This document shows positions 49,797 through 59,363 of a DNA stretch of 64,000 bases, one piece after another; position 1 is the stretch's first letter; each line of letters begins with the position of its first letter. The notes under the pieces are model-generated. The model was not told the origin of the DNA. It did no database searches and was given only the letters and a program-made list of their open reading frames with translations. The position numbers and the translations under genes were made by a program. Origin of the DNA: Rugosimonospora acidiphila (GTDB lineage: Bacteria; Actinomycetota; Actinomycetes; Mycobacteriales; Micromonosporaceae); NCBI RefSeq assembly GCF_039543385.1, contig NZ_BAABJQ010000002.1:124001-188000 (forward strand). Direction: 5' to 3'.

Positions 49797-52700
49797 TCAC
49801 GGCGGGGCGGCTCCCTTGAAGACGTGCTGGATGACGGTGAGGAACAGGTAGAGCCACAGCCGCCAGCCGCTGAGATTCGGCGGGATGGGGCTGGGTAGGC
49901 CGGTGCGGTCGTACTTGAACCTTGTGATGTCGTAGCTCGAGGTGTCCGAGCCGGCGGAGTCCACCGGTGTCCGGCCGACCAGGTCCCCTCCGGCGTCCCC
50001 GATGGGCTCGAGCTCGGTACCCGGCCCGGTCGACTCCACGCCAGCCGGCTCGATCAGGTCGTCAAGGACCTGCTGCCGCCCGTAGTTGAGCCAGGAGTCC
50101 AGCCACGGCTGGGTGGTGGTGTCCACGGCGGTGCCCTGCGAGTCGACGGTGAACCGCGGCTTGCCGGGGCCCGGCTCGTTCGGCTCGTCCGGCCCGTTCG
50201 GTGGTTCGTCGGCGCTCGGCGGCGACGGCGGCTGTTCGCCTCCGTTCCCGGCGCCCTCGCCGCCCTGACCCGGCTCGGGGCTGTTGGGCTCCGGGGTGTC
50301 CGGCTCGGGCTTGGGTTGGTTGCCGTAGCGCGGCGCCGGCTGGTCGGGCGGGGTGCCGTCGTCCGGCGGCCCCTGGATGTCGTTGTTGGGGGTGTCGGGG
50401 TCGGTGGCGGTGGGCGGATCGGTGAACAGGTCGGCGACCTCGATCACCGCTCCGCGCAGCAGGCCCAGACCGCCGGCCAGCAGGGCGCCGACCTGGGTGA
50501 CGTCCTTGGCGAGCTTGACGAAATACTTGCCGTGCGTGAGCCAGCTCGGCGGTGCCGGGGCGCGCTTGGGGTGCGGGCCGCCGTACACGTCCAGCGGCGG
50601 CGGGGGCGGGGGCGGCGGGAGGAACACCGGAGGGGCGTAGCAGGCCCAACTGCACCGGCCGCCGCCGCCTCCGTAGTAGCCGGTGGTGGAGCCGCTGGAG
50701 GATGCGCTGCCGCCACCCGAGTGGCTACCGCCACTGCTGAACGGCGGGAACGAACCGCCGCCCACGTCCCAGGGCAGGCCGAAGCCGAAGCAGATGATGT
50801 TGTGGTGGCTGCCGCCCCGGGTGCCGTACCCGATACACACCGAGCCGTGGCCGGTGGGGTCGGTGCTGGTCAGCGGCTGGCCGTTGGCGTAGCTGTAGCG
50901 GTTGGCGTTGATGGAGTCCGGTACCGGATTGTTGTTCCAGGTGTCCCGGCTGGTGAAGGCTCCGGTGCCCGGGTCGTAGCGGCGCGCGGCCATGTCCACC
51001 TGGCCGGTGGCCGGATCGGTCCAGTCGCTCTGGTACCCCAGGTCGGTCTGGGCGCCGGTGCTGGCCGTCTTGTTGCCGTACGGATCGTAGGCGGTTGAAC
51101 CGGCCAGCGCACCGGTGGCCGGCGCGGTGGCGAACGTGCCGGAGACGTTGTCGTGCACGTCGGTCAGGGCGGCCAGCCCGCCGCCGCCCGCGTCGACCGA
51201 CGCCAGGTCGCCGTCGGGATCGTAGGCGTAGCTCTGGTCATCGTCGGAGGCCAGCGTGTCGTCAATGCCGCTGTAGGCGAAGGTCTGGGTGTCCGCGCCG
51301 ACGGAGCGGGTCACCTGGCGGCCGAGCGCGTCGTAGGCGTAGCCGACGCCGCCGGGTGCGGTGACGGTCTGGCCGAAGGCATCTGCGGTGGAACTCTGCG
51401 CGCCGCCGCCCGGCGGGGTGACCGACGCGCGGGTGCCGCGGGCCGTCCACCCGTAACTGGTGGTGGCGCCGTCGGTGGTCGAGCTGGTGAGCTGGTCGCG
51501 GGCGTCGTAGGTGTAGGTCGTCGCGCCGGCCGTGGTGAGGTTGCCCGACGCGTCGTACCCGTAACCGGTGGTGTTTTCGCCCGTGGTCGCCGAGGCGAGC
51601 CGGTCGGCCTGGTCGTAGCCGTAGCTCGTGCTGCCCGACCCGGCGTACCCGCTGGTGGTCTTCGTGGTCAGGTTGTCGTCGGCGTCGTATCCGTAGGTGG
51701 TCGAGCTGATCGGGGCGCCACCGGCGGCGGCCAGCGCGTCGCCGCTGGGCCGTCGCAGCGGGTCGTAGGTGTACCCGCGCGTGGGTCCGGTCCCGGTGGC
51801 GCTGGCGTAGCCGACGGAACTGACCAGCCCGTCGGCGTTGTACCGGTAGCTGGCCGTGGAGCCGGTGAGTGGATCGCTCAGCGTGGCCAGCCGGCCGGCC
51901 CGGTCGTAGCCGTAGCTGGTGGTGCCGGCGGTGTCGGTGCGGCTGGTGAGCCGGTTGTCGGCGTCGTAGCCGAAGCTCGCGGTGCCGGACGGGCCGGCGG
52001 TGGCGGTGAGGTTGCCGGCGTCGTCGTAGGTGAACTCATCGGTGCCGCCCGGCGCGCTGGCCGAGGTGAGCCGCCCGGCCAGGTCGTATCCGAAGGTCTG
52101 GTCGGCGGTGACGGCCTGCGCGCCGGTGCCGCTGCGCCGGGTCACGTCGCCGAGCTGGTCGTGGGAGGTGGTGATGGCGACGCCGCCGGGGGACGTCTGG
52201 GCGGCGGTCTGCCCGTCCGCGTCGTAGACGGTGGTGTAGGTGCGATCGGTGGGGGTGGCGGCGGTGGCGGGCTCGATGACCGACTCGGGCAGGTTCCAGG
52301 TGTTGTAGGTGGTCCAGGTGGTGTTGCCCCGCCCGTCGGTGACGGAGGTCTGGTTGCCGTCGGCGTCGTAGCCGTAGCTGGTGGTGATCGAGCTGTCCGG
52401 CGATACCGGCTCGATCTGCCGGACCAGCCGGTTGCCCGCGTCGTACTGGAAGGTGGTGGTGACCCCGCGTGCGGTGGTCGCGCTGGTCGGGTTGCCCACC
52501 GCGTCGTAGCCGATCGTCGCGGTGCGCAGCGGCGCCGTGGTGCCGCCGGATGGCGCCGTCCAGTCGGTGGTCGAGGTGAGGTTGCCGGCCTGGTCGTAGC
52601 CGTCGGTGGTGGAGGTGTTGTCGGGGTGGGTGACGCGGACCTGCCTGCCGGCGTAGTCGTAGCCGTAGCCGGTGGTGTTGCCGTAGGCGTCGGTGGCCGA

Positions 52701-55700
52701 GGTCAGTTCGCCGGCGTGGTCGTAGGCGAGGGTGCTGGCCACCCCGGTGGGGCTGGTGACCGTGGTGGCCTCGCCCTGGTAGTCGTACCCGTAGGTGGTG
52801 GTGTGGTACTGGATGCCGGTGTCCGAGCGCAGCGCCTGGGTGGTGGTGGCCACGTCGCCGAAGTAGTCGTAGGTCGTCTGGGTGATGGCACCGGTCGGAT
52901 CCGTTGACGAGGTCTGCTCGCCGTCGCCGTCGTAGCCGTAGCTCCACCCGCCGGGCGCCGAGCGCCCGGTCAGCTGGGGGTCGGTGCGGCCGGTCAGGTC
53001 GCCCAGGGCGTCGTAGGTGTAGGTGGTGATGTTGCCTAGCGGGTCGGTGATCGCCGACGGCTGGCCGAGCCCGTCGTAGGCCTCACGGGTGGTTGCGGTG
53101 ATGGTGGCGCCGCCGCCGGGTGGCGTGTAGGCCGGCGTCGTGGTGGCCACGGGGCGGCCGGCCTGGTCGTAGTCGGTGGTGGCGATGTGCCCGGCGGCGT
53201 CGGTGGACTGGGTGCGGTCGCCGAAGGCGTCGTACCCGGAGCGGGTCAGCGGGCGGACGGTGGTGGCGTTGCCCCCGTACGCCTGGGCGTCGACCGGTGC
53301 GCCGGTGACCGTGGTCAGCGATCCCGCCTCGTCGTAGCCGAAGTCGGTGGTGTAGTCCGCGGCGGTGGCTTCGGCGGCGTTGCCCCGCGCGTCGGTTATC
53401 GAGGTGGCCAGGCCCCGCTGGTCCACGCTCCACGTCGTGGTCAGGTCGACCGATGCATCGTGGATGGTGGCGGCGACCATCGCCCCGGCAGCGTTGTAGG
53501 CGTAGTCGCCGCGGCTGGCACCGGACGGGTCGCTAAGCGTCCGCGAGGTGACCCGGTCGGCCGCGTCGTAGGTGAAGGCCGTGGTCCGGTCGACGTATCC
53601 GGCGGTGGTGTGCCCGGCCGGCGGTGGGTCGAACACCACCCGGGTGGTGCGGCCGGCCGCGTCCACCGTGTAGTTGGTGACCGTGCTGGTCTTGACCGGC
53701 AGGTCGCTGGTCGCGGTGGCGACCAGGTTGCCGGCGGAGTCGTAGGTGTAGGCGGTCTGCCGGCCCGGCCCGGTCGGTGGTTGCTGCTGCGCGGCGATCA
53801 GGTCTTCGTTGTGGTCGTAGAAGTAGTTGGTGATGCGGCCCATGGCGGTGGTGCGGGAGGCGAGCAGCCCGGCCGGGTCGTAGGCGTCGGACTCCAGCGG
53901 GGTGTCCGTGCCGCCGCCGGGGTCGCCGGGGTCGGTGCCGCCGGCCCGCAGTGTCACCGATGTGGTCTCGCCGTACTCGTTGTACTGGTAGGCGAAGGTG
54001 TTGCCGTCCGCGTCGACCATCTCGACGAGGTTGCCCGAGCCGTCGTAGGTGTAGCCGGTGGTGGCCCCGGTCGGGTCGGTGATGCTGGCCGGGTTGCCGT
54101 TGTCGTCGTAGGTGTAGGTGGTGGTGCGGCTCGGGTCGCCGCCGGTGGTGTCGGCCTGCGTCGCGTCGGTGAGGTTGCCGTCCGGGTCGTAGGTGTAGCG
54201 CTCCGCCCGGGTGTGTGTCACACCGGTGATCTGGTTGTGCACGCCCGGGTAGGTCACGCTCAGCGGCTGGTTGACCGGGTTGTAGGTGTAGCCGGTGGTC
54301 AGGCCGTCGGGGAAGGCGTCGGTGTAGTCGACCTGGGAGGTGGGCCGCCCCAGGAGGTCGTAGCCGTAGCGAAGCCGCCGGCCGGACGGCTCGGTGAGCT
54401 GGACCAGGTCGCCGGCCGAGGAGTACGCGTAACCGGTGGTCGCGCCGTCGGGTGTGGTGGTCGACAGCAGCAGGCCGGCCGGCGTGGTGCCGCCGCCGTC
54501 GGCCGGTGTGCCCGCGGTGGAGTAGGTGTAGCTGGTGGTGCGTCCCGACGGGAAGTCGCTGGTGGCCGGGGTGGTGCTGGTGGCCAGTTGGCCCGCCGGG
54601 TTGTAGCTGTAGGAGGTGAGGTAGGTGGTGTCGGCCGCGGAGCTCGAGCGGGCGTCGCGCACACCGGTGAGGGTGTTGTTGCGCGGGTCCAGCGGGTCGG
54701 CGTCGTTGTACGCGTAGCTGTAGTAGGTCGTGCAGCACCCGGTGCCGGAGGCGGGCTGGGTCGGGTACCAGCTGCGGGAGACCACGTTGCCGTGCGCGTC
54801 GTTGGCCAGGCTGACCACGTTGCCGTCCTCATCGGTCACCTGGTCGAGGAAGCCGGCCGCGTCGTAGCCGAAGGTGCGCGTGTGCCCGGCGCCCCGGTCG
54901 TAGCTGACCAGGCGCCCGGCGTGCACCGCGTCGTACCCGTACACCTCGTCGCGCCCGGCCGGATCCACCACGGTGACGTGCCGGGTGGCCTCCCCCAGGG
55001 TCTCCGGCGAGCTGCGGTACCCGGTGGTCAGCGGCAGCTGGATCTGCCACTGTCCGCCGTCGCTGTCGGTGTAGGCCGAGGCCCGGTCGTGCCCGGCATC
55101 GTAGGAGACCTGGCCGCCGGCCCGGCCGGAGGGCAGCGTGATGCCGGTCAGCTCGGCGGATCCCCGGTCGGCCAGCGCGTCGTGCGCGCTGATCGCGGGC
55201 TGCCCGAGCGGATGGGGGTAGACCGCGACCTCGGCGATGGAGCCCTTGAAGTGGCCGGCCGGATCGGTGCTGATGACCGGCGAGGTGGCGGTGATGGCCG
55301 ACGGCCAGTTCAGCCAGAACCCCGCGCCCACCACGTTGTGGGTCATGCTGCCCTGGTCGATGCGCCCGGCCAGGGTGCCGACCAGGCCGCCGTCGAGGTA
55401 CAGCGACTGGGTGGTGCCGGCGGCGGACAGCACGACGTGGTGCCAGTCGCCGTCGGCGACGCTGTCCGGCGTCGTGATCGGATCGACGGATCCGTTCCAG
55501 AACTCGCCGCGCAGCTTGCCGTCTCCGCCCACGTACAAGGCCGGGTTGTGCCGGTCGGCGTTGCCGGTCGTGGAGTTCGCGGTCAGCGGGTCGGCCTGGT
55601 AGCCGTACAGCACCCCGCCGCCGCCGGCCGCTTTGAACCACAGGTCCACCGTCACGTAGGTGCTGTCGGAGACCAGGTTGTCGGCCAGGGTCACCGACGA

Positions 55701-58700
55701 GCTGTACCCGTTGAAGGTGGCGGCGCTCTGCGCCGGCCCGGCCAGCGGCCCGGGGGCGCCGAGCGTCACGTTGGTGTAGGTGCCGCTGTCGGTGCCGAGG
55801 TTGACGTCGGTCTGGCTGGTCGCGGCGGTGGCTGCCGGGTCGTCGCCGAGCCGGTAGTACGCGCGGGGCCCGTCGTTGAGCACGGCGCTGCGGTAGTGCG
55901 AACCGGTGGCGGCGTAGTCGTAGGAGGTGCAGCCGCCGGTGGGCAGGCAGACCTTGGTCAGCCGGTCCCCGTCGTAGGTGTAGCTCCAGGACAGGCCGGG
56001 CTGCCCGGCCGACGGCGCGTCCGTGGTGACCGTGGCGACGTGTGCCACGGTGGTGCCGTCCGGCACGATCCAGCTCAGATGCAGCGCCCGGCCCGAGGCT
56101 GCGTCGGTGATGGTGGCCAGGTGCCCGGAACCGTCCACCGTGTAGGTCTGCGCCAGTCCGTTGCGGTCGGCGATCCGGCGCAGCCCGCCGGTAGCGGCGA
56201 AGTCGTACCGGTACCCGGACGCGTCCCGCAGCGACCAGCCGCCGTCGCTGTCGTGCACCAGCACGTCGGGGCTGCCCATCGGTGGGGCGAACGTCGCCGT
56301 GCCGTTGTTGGCGAAGCGCTGCTCGGTGCCGTCGGCGGTGGTGACCACCACGTTGCCCGATCCGTCGTCGTCCGGGCTCACCCGCATGTCCGTGGTCGTG
56401 GACCAGCCCGCACCGAACGCGCCGTCGGTGCGCGGGTCCAGGCTGTGGTAGTCGCGGGCGATGCGCAGCGGTGGTCCCGCCACGGCCACCGCCGCGTCCA
56501 CCGCCCCGGTGGTGTAGTCGCCGGTCTGCGGATCGGCGGGCCGGCCGGACGGGTCCGCCAGATGTGAGCTGAGCTCCGGCTGGGGCACCGCCGGGGTGAT
56601 GGACACCGGCCCGACCGTGGTGGAGGTGGTGCCGTCGCTGGCGGTGACGGTCCAGCTGTAGGGCTGGTTCCACGTCATCGCCTGGGTCACCGTCCAGTAC
56701 GGAACCGGCAGTGGGCCCGAGGTGATGATGCTGGCCGGGCAGGTGATGCCGGGCAGCGGGTGGCAGGTGAGGCTGAAGTTGTAGGTCAGCGCCTTGCCGA
56801 TCGGGCTGGACGCGGAGGTGGACAGCTGCGGGGTCACCGTCGGGGACAGGAATCCCGTGGGTGGGTACACCCCGGCCACCACCGGCGGCGGGTCCGGCAC
56901 GTGCAGGCCGACCGCGTAGGGCGCCACGCCCTGGGACGTGAACGACACCGGTGAGGAGGTGTTCGCCGAGGCGTACATGTCGAAGTTGAGGGCGAAGTCG
57001 CCCACCGGCAGCGCCTTGACGTTGGCGTTGACATACACCGACCCGCCGGGCGGCACGCTCGCGGGCATCGGGGTGAACACCGGGTGGTCGGCCACCAGCT
57101 TGCCGTGGGTGTCGTAGACCCGGTAGGACAGCTCGAAGCCGTTGGTCGCGGTCCAGGTGTCCGCGCCGGTGTTGGTCAGCTTCAGCCGGATCGAGCCGTC
57201 CTGGTTGGGCCAGACCTGCTTGACCGGCTGTGGGGAGACCAGTGCGTACGTGGCGCCGTAGCGGGTGTAGGTGAGGGACAGAAACGGGTCGCCGGTCGGG
57301 TTGTTGTCCGAGGTGAACCGCTTCCACCCGTAGCTGGACCCCGACGACGCGCCCAGCGCGAGCCCGTTGTTCGCCTTCGTCCCGTGCGTCCATCCGTTGA
57401 TCAGGTCGTTGCCGCCCTGCCCGAGGTCAATGCCCTCCCATTTCGACGGGCACGGCGAGGAGCCGTAGGGATCGGACTTCCAGCCGGACGCGAAGGACTT
57501 GGACGCGATCGCCTTCCCGGTCGAGGGCCCGGGCCAGGATCGGGTGCCGCTGGCGGTCCACGACTCGGTGACCGGGTAGACCTCCACCGGCCGGGCCTGG
57601 CAGCTGTAGGACCACGAGTTGAACAGGCCCAGCCGGGCACCCAGAACGTTGTTGTTCCTCAGCGCCGAGGACACGCTGTCGAACTTGAGGAACGACTTGG
57701 CGACGTGGCCGCCGCTGTCGTACGTGCCGACCTTGATCTCCGACTCGTCGGAGTGGTCGGCGGATTCACCCGACATCACGTAGGTGGTGGCGCCCGACTT
57801 CACCGACTCGACGCTGGGGTCCACGGTCACCGGGAACACCCGCCGCGGGTCGCGCAGCCAGGCCGCGTCGAGGTCCACCCGGATGGCGGGCGAGCCGGAG
57901 ACCGTGGCCAGCGAGTACCGCACCCCGTCGGAGCGGGCGCCGTCGCCGGTGCGCGGGTCCATCGCGGAGTCCGTCATGAACCCGGCCGGCACCACCGCGC
58001 GGACGGTACCCGCGGAATCGGCGAAGGCCACCGAACCGTCGGGCGTCGCCACCGCGTGCAGGCCGTCCAGGCGCAGCGGGAACACCCAGCTGGTCGGGGC
58101 GTCGGCGGAGCGCAGCACCAGGCTCTCCTTGACCGATCCGGCCCCGGCGGCGAAAACCACATCGGCATCGGGCCGCGCACCCGGGTAGGTCACCTGGTTG
58201 CCGGAGATCCGGCCCGCCACGTGCGCGGCACCGCCCAGCGCGAAGCCGACGCCGTGCGACCCGTCCAGCGGCAGCCGCACGAGGGTGACCGCATCGGCGT
58301 ACCCGCCGAACGCCTCCGGCTGCGGCGCCGAGCGCACGGTCCAACCCGGCGCCGGGCCGGTCGCGGCGGCCGACGGCTGGGTCGCCGGGCCGGTCGTCGC
58401 CGGCGCGGAACCGGTTGCCGGCGCGCTCGCGGCCGACGGCGCCGGGCCGCTGCTGGGCGTGGGGTTGCCCGCCGGTACCAGCGTCGGGTCGATCGGCACC
58501 CACGACCCGTCCGGGCGCCGCCAGTTCACCGGCGCCTGGTACACCTTCATCGTCTGGGTGCCGTCGGCGTTGGCGTAGACCTGGCGGTCAGCGCCCCGCT
58601 CACCGGTCAGTTCATGGCTGGTCGCCGGGTCGTACCCGGTCTTGGTGTCCCCCGGCGGCGCCGGCAGGACCCGTAGCGCGTCGTCGCGGGAACCGCTGAC

Positions 58701-59012
58701 CGGCAACGTCAGCGGCGACGGCGGGGCGGCCTGCGGCACCGCACCGGGAGCGCGACCCAACGCGGGTGCGACCGGGGTACCGGCGGCAGACACCTTCCCG
58801 TCGACCAGCTGCGCCATGGTGGCCGTCGTCGGTACCCGCGAGGGGCGGCCGGCGGCCGAGCCCCACACCGGCTGGCCCGGGCTGTGCCCCACCGGCATCC
58901 GTGCCGGTGAATCGGCCACCGCGATGACAACCAGGACCGACGCCGTGACCGCCAGCACCGTCCCGGCCGCCGTATGGCGGTGGCGCACCCGACGCAGAAA
59001 CCCGCCTCGCAT
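49797..59012 (-). CDS. Giant exported RHS/YD-repeat protein (3071 aa)
   Basis: N-terminal export signal (RHTAAGTVLAVTASVLVVIA, about residues 10-32). An N-terminal DNRLRE-type domain near 412 (DESEIKVGTYDSGGHVAKSF) is followed by an Ig/NBR1-like segment (about 560-700), a DUF6531/RHS entry domain (about 817, TGDYTTGAVDAAVAVAGPPL), a LamG-like domain near 1050-1275 (YYRLGDDPAATAATSQTDV, MTHNVVGAGFWL), then long RHS/YD repeats with many YDxxGN units to the closing core DPATGQVDMAARRYDPGTGA (about 2657). The last 350 residues are a unique Gly/Pro-rich tail ending GWRLWLYLFLTVIQHVFKG, where RHS toxins usually vary. ATG 59012 follows GGAGGAG. A toxin or adhesion role is possible; no known toxin domain is recognised. 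Confidence 0.93.
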   Translation of the reverse strand: MRGGFLRRVRHRHTAAGTVLAVTASVLVVIAVADSPARMPVGHSPGQPVWGSAAGRPSRVPTTATMAQLVDGKVSAAGTPVAPALGRAPGAVPQAAPPSPLTLPVSGSRDDALRVLPAPPGDTKTGYDPATSHELTGERGADRQVYANADGTQTMKVYQAPVNWRRPDGSWVPIDPTLVPAGNPTPSSGPAPSAASAPATGSAPATTGPATQPSAAATGPAPGWTVRSAPQPEAFGGYADAVTLVRLPLDGSHGVGFALGGAAHVAGRISGNQVTYPGARPDADVVFAAGAGSVKESLVLRSADAPTSWVFPLRLDGLHAVATPDGSVAFADSAGTVRAVVPAGFMTDSAMDPRTGDGARSDGVRYSLATVSGSPAIRVDLDAAWLRDPRRVFPVTVDPSVESVKSGATTYVMSGESADHSDESEIKVGTYDSGGHVAKSFLKFDSVSSALRNNNVLGARLGLFNSWSYSCQARPVEVYPVTESWTASGTRSWPGPSTGKAIASKSFASGWKSDPYGSSPCPSKWEGIDLGQGGNDLINGWTHGTKANNGLALGASSGSSYGWKRFTSDNNPTGDPFLSLTYTRYGATYALVSPQPVKQVWPNQDGSIRLKLTNTGADTWTATNGFELSYRVYDTHGKLVADHPVFTPMPASVPPGGSVYVNANVKALPVGDFALNFDMYASANTSSPVSFTSQGVAPYAVGLHVPDPPPVVAGVYPPTGFLSPTVTPQLSTSASSPIGKALTYNFSLTCHPLPGITCPASIITSGPLPVPYWTVTQAMTWNQPYSWTVTASDGTTSTTVGPVSITPAVPQPELSSHLADPSGRPADPQTGDYTTGAVDAAVAVAGPPLRIARDYHSLDPRTDGAFGAGWSTTTDMRVSPDDDGSGNVVVTTADGTEQRFANNGTATFAPPMGSPDVLVHDSDGGWSLRDASGYRYDFAATGGLRRIADRNGLAQTYTVDGSGHLATITDAASGRALHLSWIVPDGTTVAHVATVTTDAPSAGQPGLSWSYTYDGDRLTKVCLPTGGCTSYDYAATGSHYRSAVLNDGPRAYYRLGDDPAATAATSQTDVNLGTDSGTYTNVTLGAPGPLAGPAQSAATFNGYSSSVTLADNLVSDSTYVTVDLWFKAAGGGGVLYGYQADPLTANSTTGNADRHNPALYVGGDGKLRGEFWNGSVDPITTPDSVADGDWHHVVLSAAGTTQSLYLDGGLVGTLAGRIDQGSMTHNVVGAGFWLNWPSAITATSPVISTDPAGHFKGSIAEVAVYPHPLGQPAISAHDALADRGSAELTGITLPSGRAGGQVSYDAGHDRASAYTDSDGGQWQIQLPLTTGYRSSPETLGEATRHVTVVDPAGRDEVYGYDAVHAGRLVSYDRGAGHTRTFGYDAAGFLDQVTDEDGNVVSLANDAHGNVVSRSWYPTQPASGTGCCTTYYSYAYNDADPLDPRNNTLTGVRDARSSSAADTTYLTSYSYNPAGQLATSTTPATSDFPSGRTTSYTYSTAGTPADGGGTTPAGLLLSTTTPDGATTGYAYSSAGDLVQLTEPSGRRLRYGYDLLGRPTSQVDYTDAFPDGLTTGYTYNPVNQPLSVTYPGVHNQITGVTHTRAERYTYDPDGNLTDATQADTTGGDPSRTTTYTYDDNGNPASITDPTGATTGYTYDGSGNLVEMVDADGNTFAYQYNEYGETTSVTLRAGGTDPGDPGGGTDTPLESDAYDPAGLLASRTTAMGRITNYFYDHNEDLIAAQQQPPTGPGRQTAYTYDSAGNLVATATSDLPVKTSTVTNYTVDAAGRTTRVVFDPPPAGHTTAGYVDRTTAFTYDAADRVTSRTLSDPSGASRGDYAYNAAGAMVAATIHDASVDLTTTWSVDQRGLATSITDARGNAAEATAADYTTDFGYDEAGSLTTVTGAPVDAQAYGGNATTVRPLTRSGYDAFGDRTQSTDAAGHIATTDYDQAGRPVATTTPAYTPPGGGATITATTREAYDGLGQPSAITDPLGNITTYTYDALGDLTGRTDPQLTGRSAPGGWSYGYDGDGEQTSSTDPTGAITQTTYDYFGDVATTTQALRSDTGIQYHTTTYGYDYQGEATTVTSPTGVASTLAYDHAGELTSATDAYGNTTGYGYDYAGRQVRVTHPDNTSTTDGYDQAGNLTSTTDWTAPSGGTTAPLRTATIGYDAVGNPTSATTARGVTTTFQYDAGNRLVRQIEPVSPDSSITTSYGYDADGNQTSVTDGRGNTTWTTYNTWNLPESVIEPATAATPTDRTYTTVYDADGQTAAQTSPGGVAITTSHDQLGDVTRRSGTGAQAVTADQTFGYDLAGRLTSASAPGGTDEFTYDDAGNLTATAGPSGTASFGYDADNRLTSRTDTAGTTSYGYDRAGRLATLSDPLTGSTASYRYNADGLVSSVGYASATGTGPTRGYTYDPLRRPSGDALAAAGGAPISSTTYGYDADDNLTTKTTSGYAGSGSTSYGYDQADRLASATTGENTTGYGYDASGNLTTAGATTYTYDARDQLTSSTTDGATTSYGWTARGTRASVTPPGGGAQSSTADAFGQTVTAPGGVGYAYDALGRQVTRSVGADTQTFAYSGIDDTLASDDDQSYAYDPDGDLASVDAGGGGLAALTDVHDNVSGTFATAPATGALAGSTAYDPYGNKTASTGAQTDLGYQSDWTDPATGQVDMAARRYDPGTGAFTSRDTWNNNPVPDSINANRYSYANGQPLTSTDPTGHGSVCIGYGTRGGSHHNIICFGFGLPWDVGGGSFPPFSSGGSHSGGGSASSSGSTTGYYGGGGGRCSWACYAPPVFLPPPPPPPPLDVYGGPHPKRAPAPPSWLTHGKYFVKLAKDVTQVGALLAGGLGLLRGAVIEVADLFTDPPTATDPDTPNNDIQGPPDDGTPPDQPAPRYGNQPKPEPDTPEPNSPEPGQGGEGAGNGGEQPPSPPSADEPPNGPDEPNEPGPGKPRFTVDSQGTAVDTTTQPWLDSWLNYGRQQVLDDLIEPAGVESTGPGTELEPIGDAGGDLVGRTPVDSAGSDTSSYDITRFKYDRTGLPSPIPPNLSGWRLWLYLFLTVIQHVFKGAAPP

Positions 59013-59363
59013 GTGTCCATCTCCTCCGCTCGCCCCGTCAGAAGCGCAGGTGGCGGCGGGCCACACGCAACGCGGACCCGCCCGACCGGGGACAGCCTCG
59101 CCGGCGCCGGTAGAGGCGCGGGAAAGTACGGGCATAGCGATCTGACCGCGAGCCGGTGAGAGTGGCGCGACCACTCGAGCGGCGACCGGCTTGCGAGGTG
59201 ACCGGCTCATGGACACCAGACGAACGGGACCCGTCCGGCTTCGCAACAATCCCTCTCAACGGGACGATCTCCAACGATGGCAAGACCATTGGCAAGGCGC
59301 GGCAGGCAGGCTGTCGCCGTTGAGACACCTCGTCGCAGACCGTACAGGGGAAGGGAATTCGCG
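59013..59363. promoter_or_regulatory. Divergent promoter region of RHS and SARP genes
   Basis: 351 bp. Contains the shared element at 59109-59141 (listed separately), 97 bp upstream of the RHS start. The RHS frame stays open across most of this gap, but its reading there is not protein-like. No other repeat stands out. Confidence 0.5.
59109..59141. promoter_or_regulatory. 33-nt shared regulatory element, copy A (RHS promoter)
   Basis: Blocks GGTAGAGG, GGAAAGTA and AGCGAT occur here with the same spacing as at 62602-62634, 26 of 33 bases identical. On the minus strand (reading toward the RHS gene) it contains CTATGCC and CTCTACC spaced 22 bp, a direct-repeat layout typical of SARP regulators. 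Confidence 0.65.

Noticed and set aside
53187..56567. Long plus-strand open frame (1126 codons) opposite the RHS gene
   Set aside because: Composition is Val/Gly/Arg-rich with no domain; it mirrors the repetitive RHS codons on the other strand.
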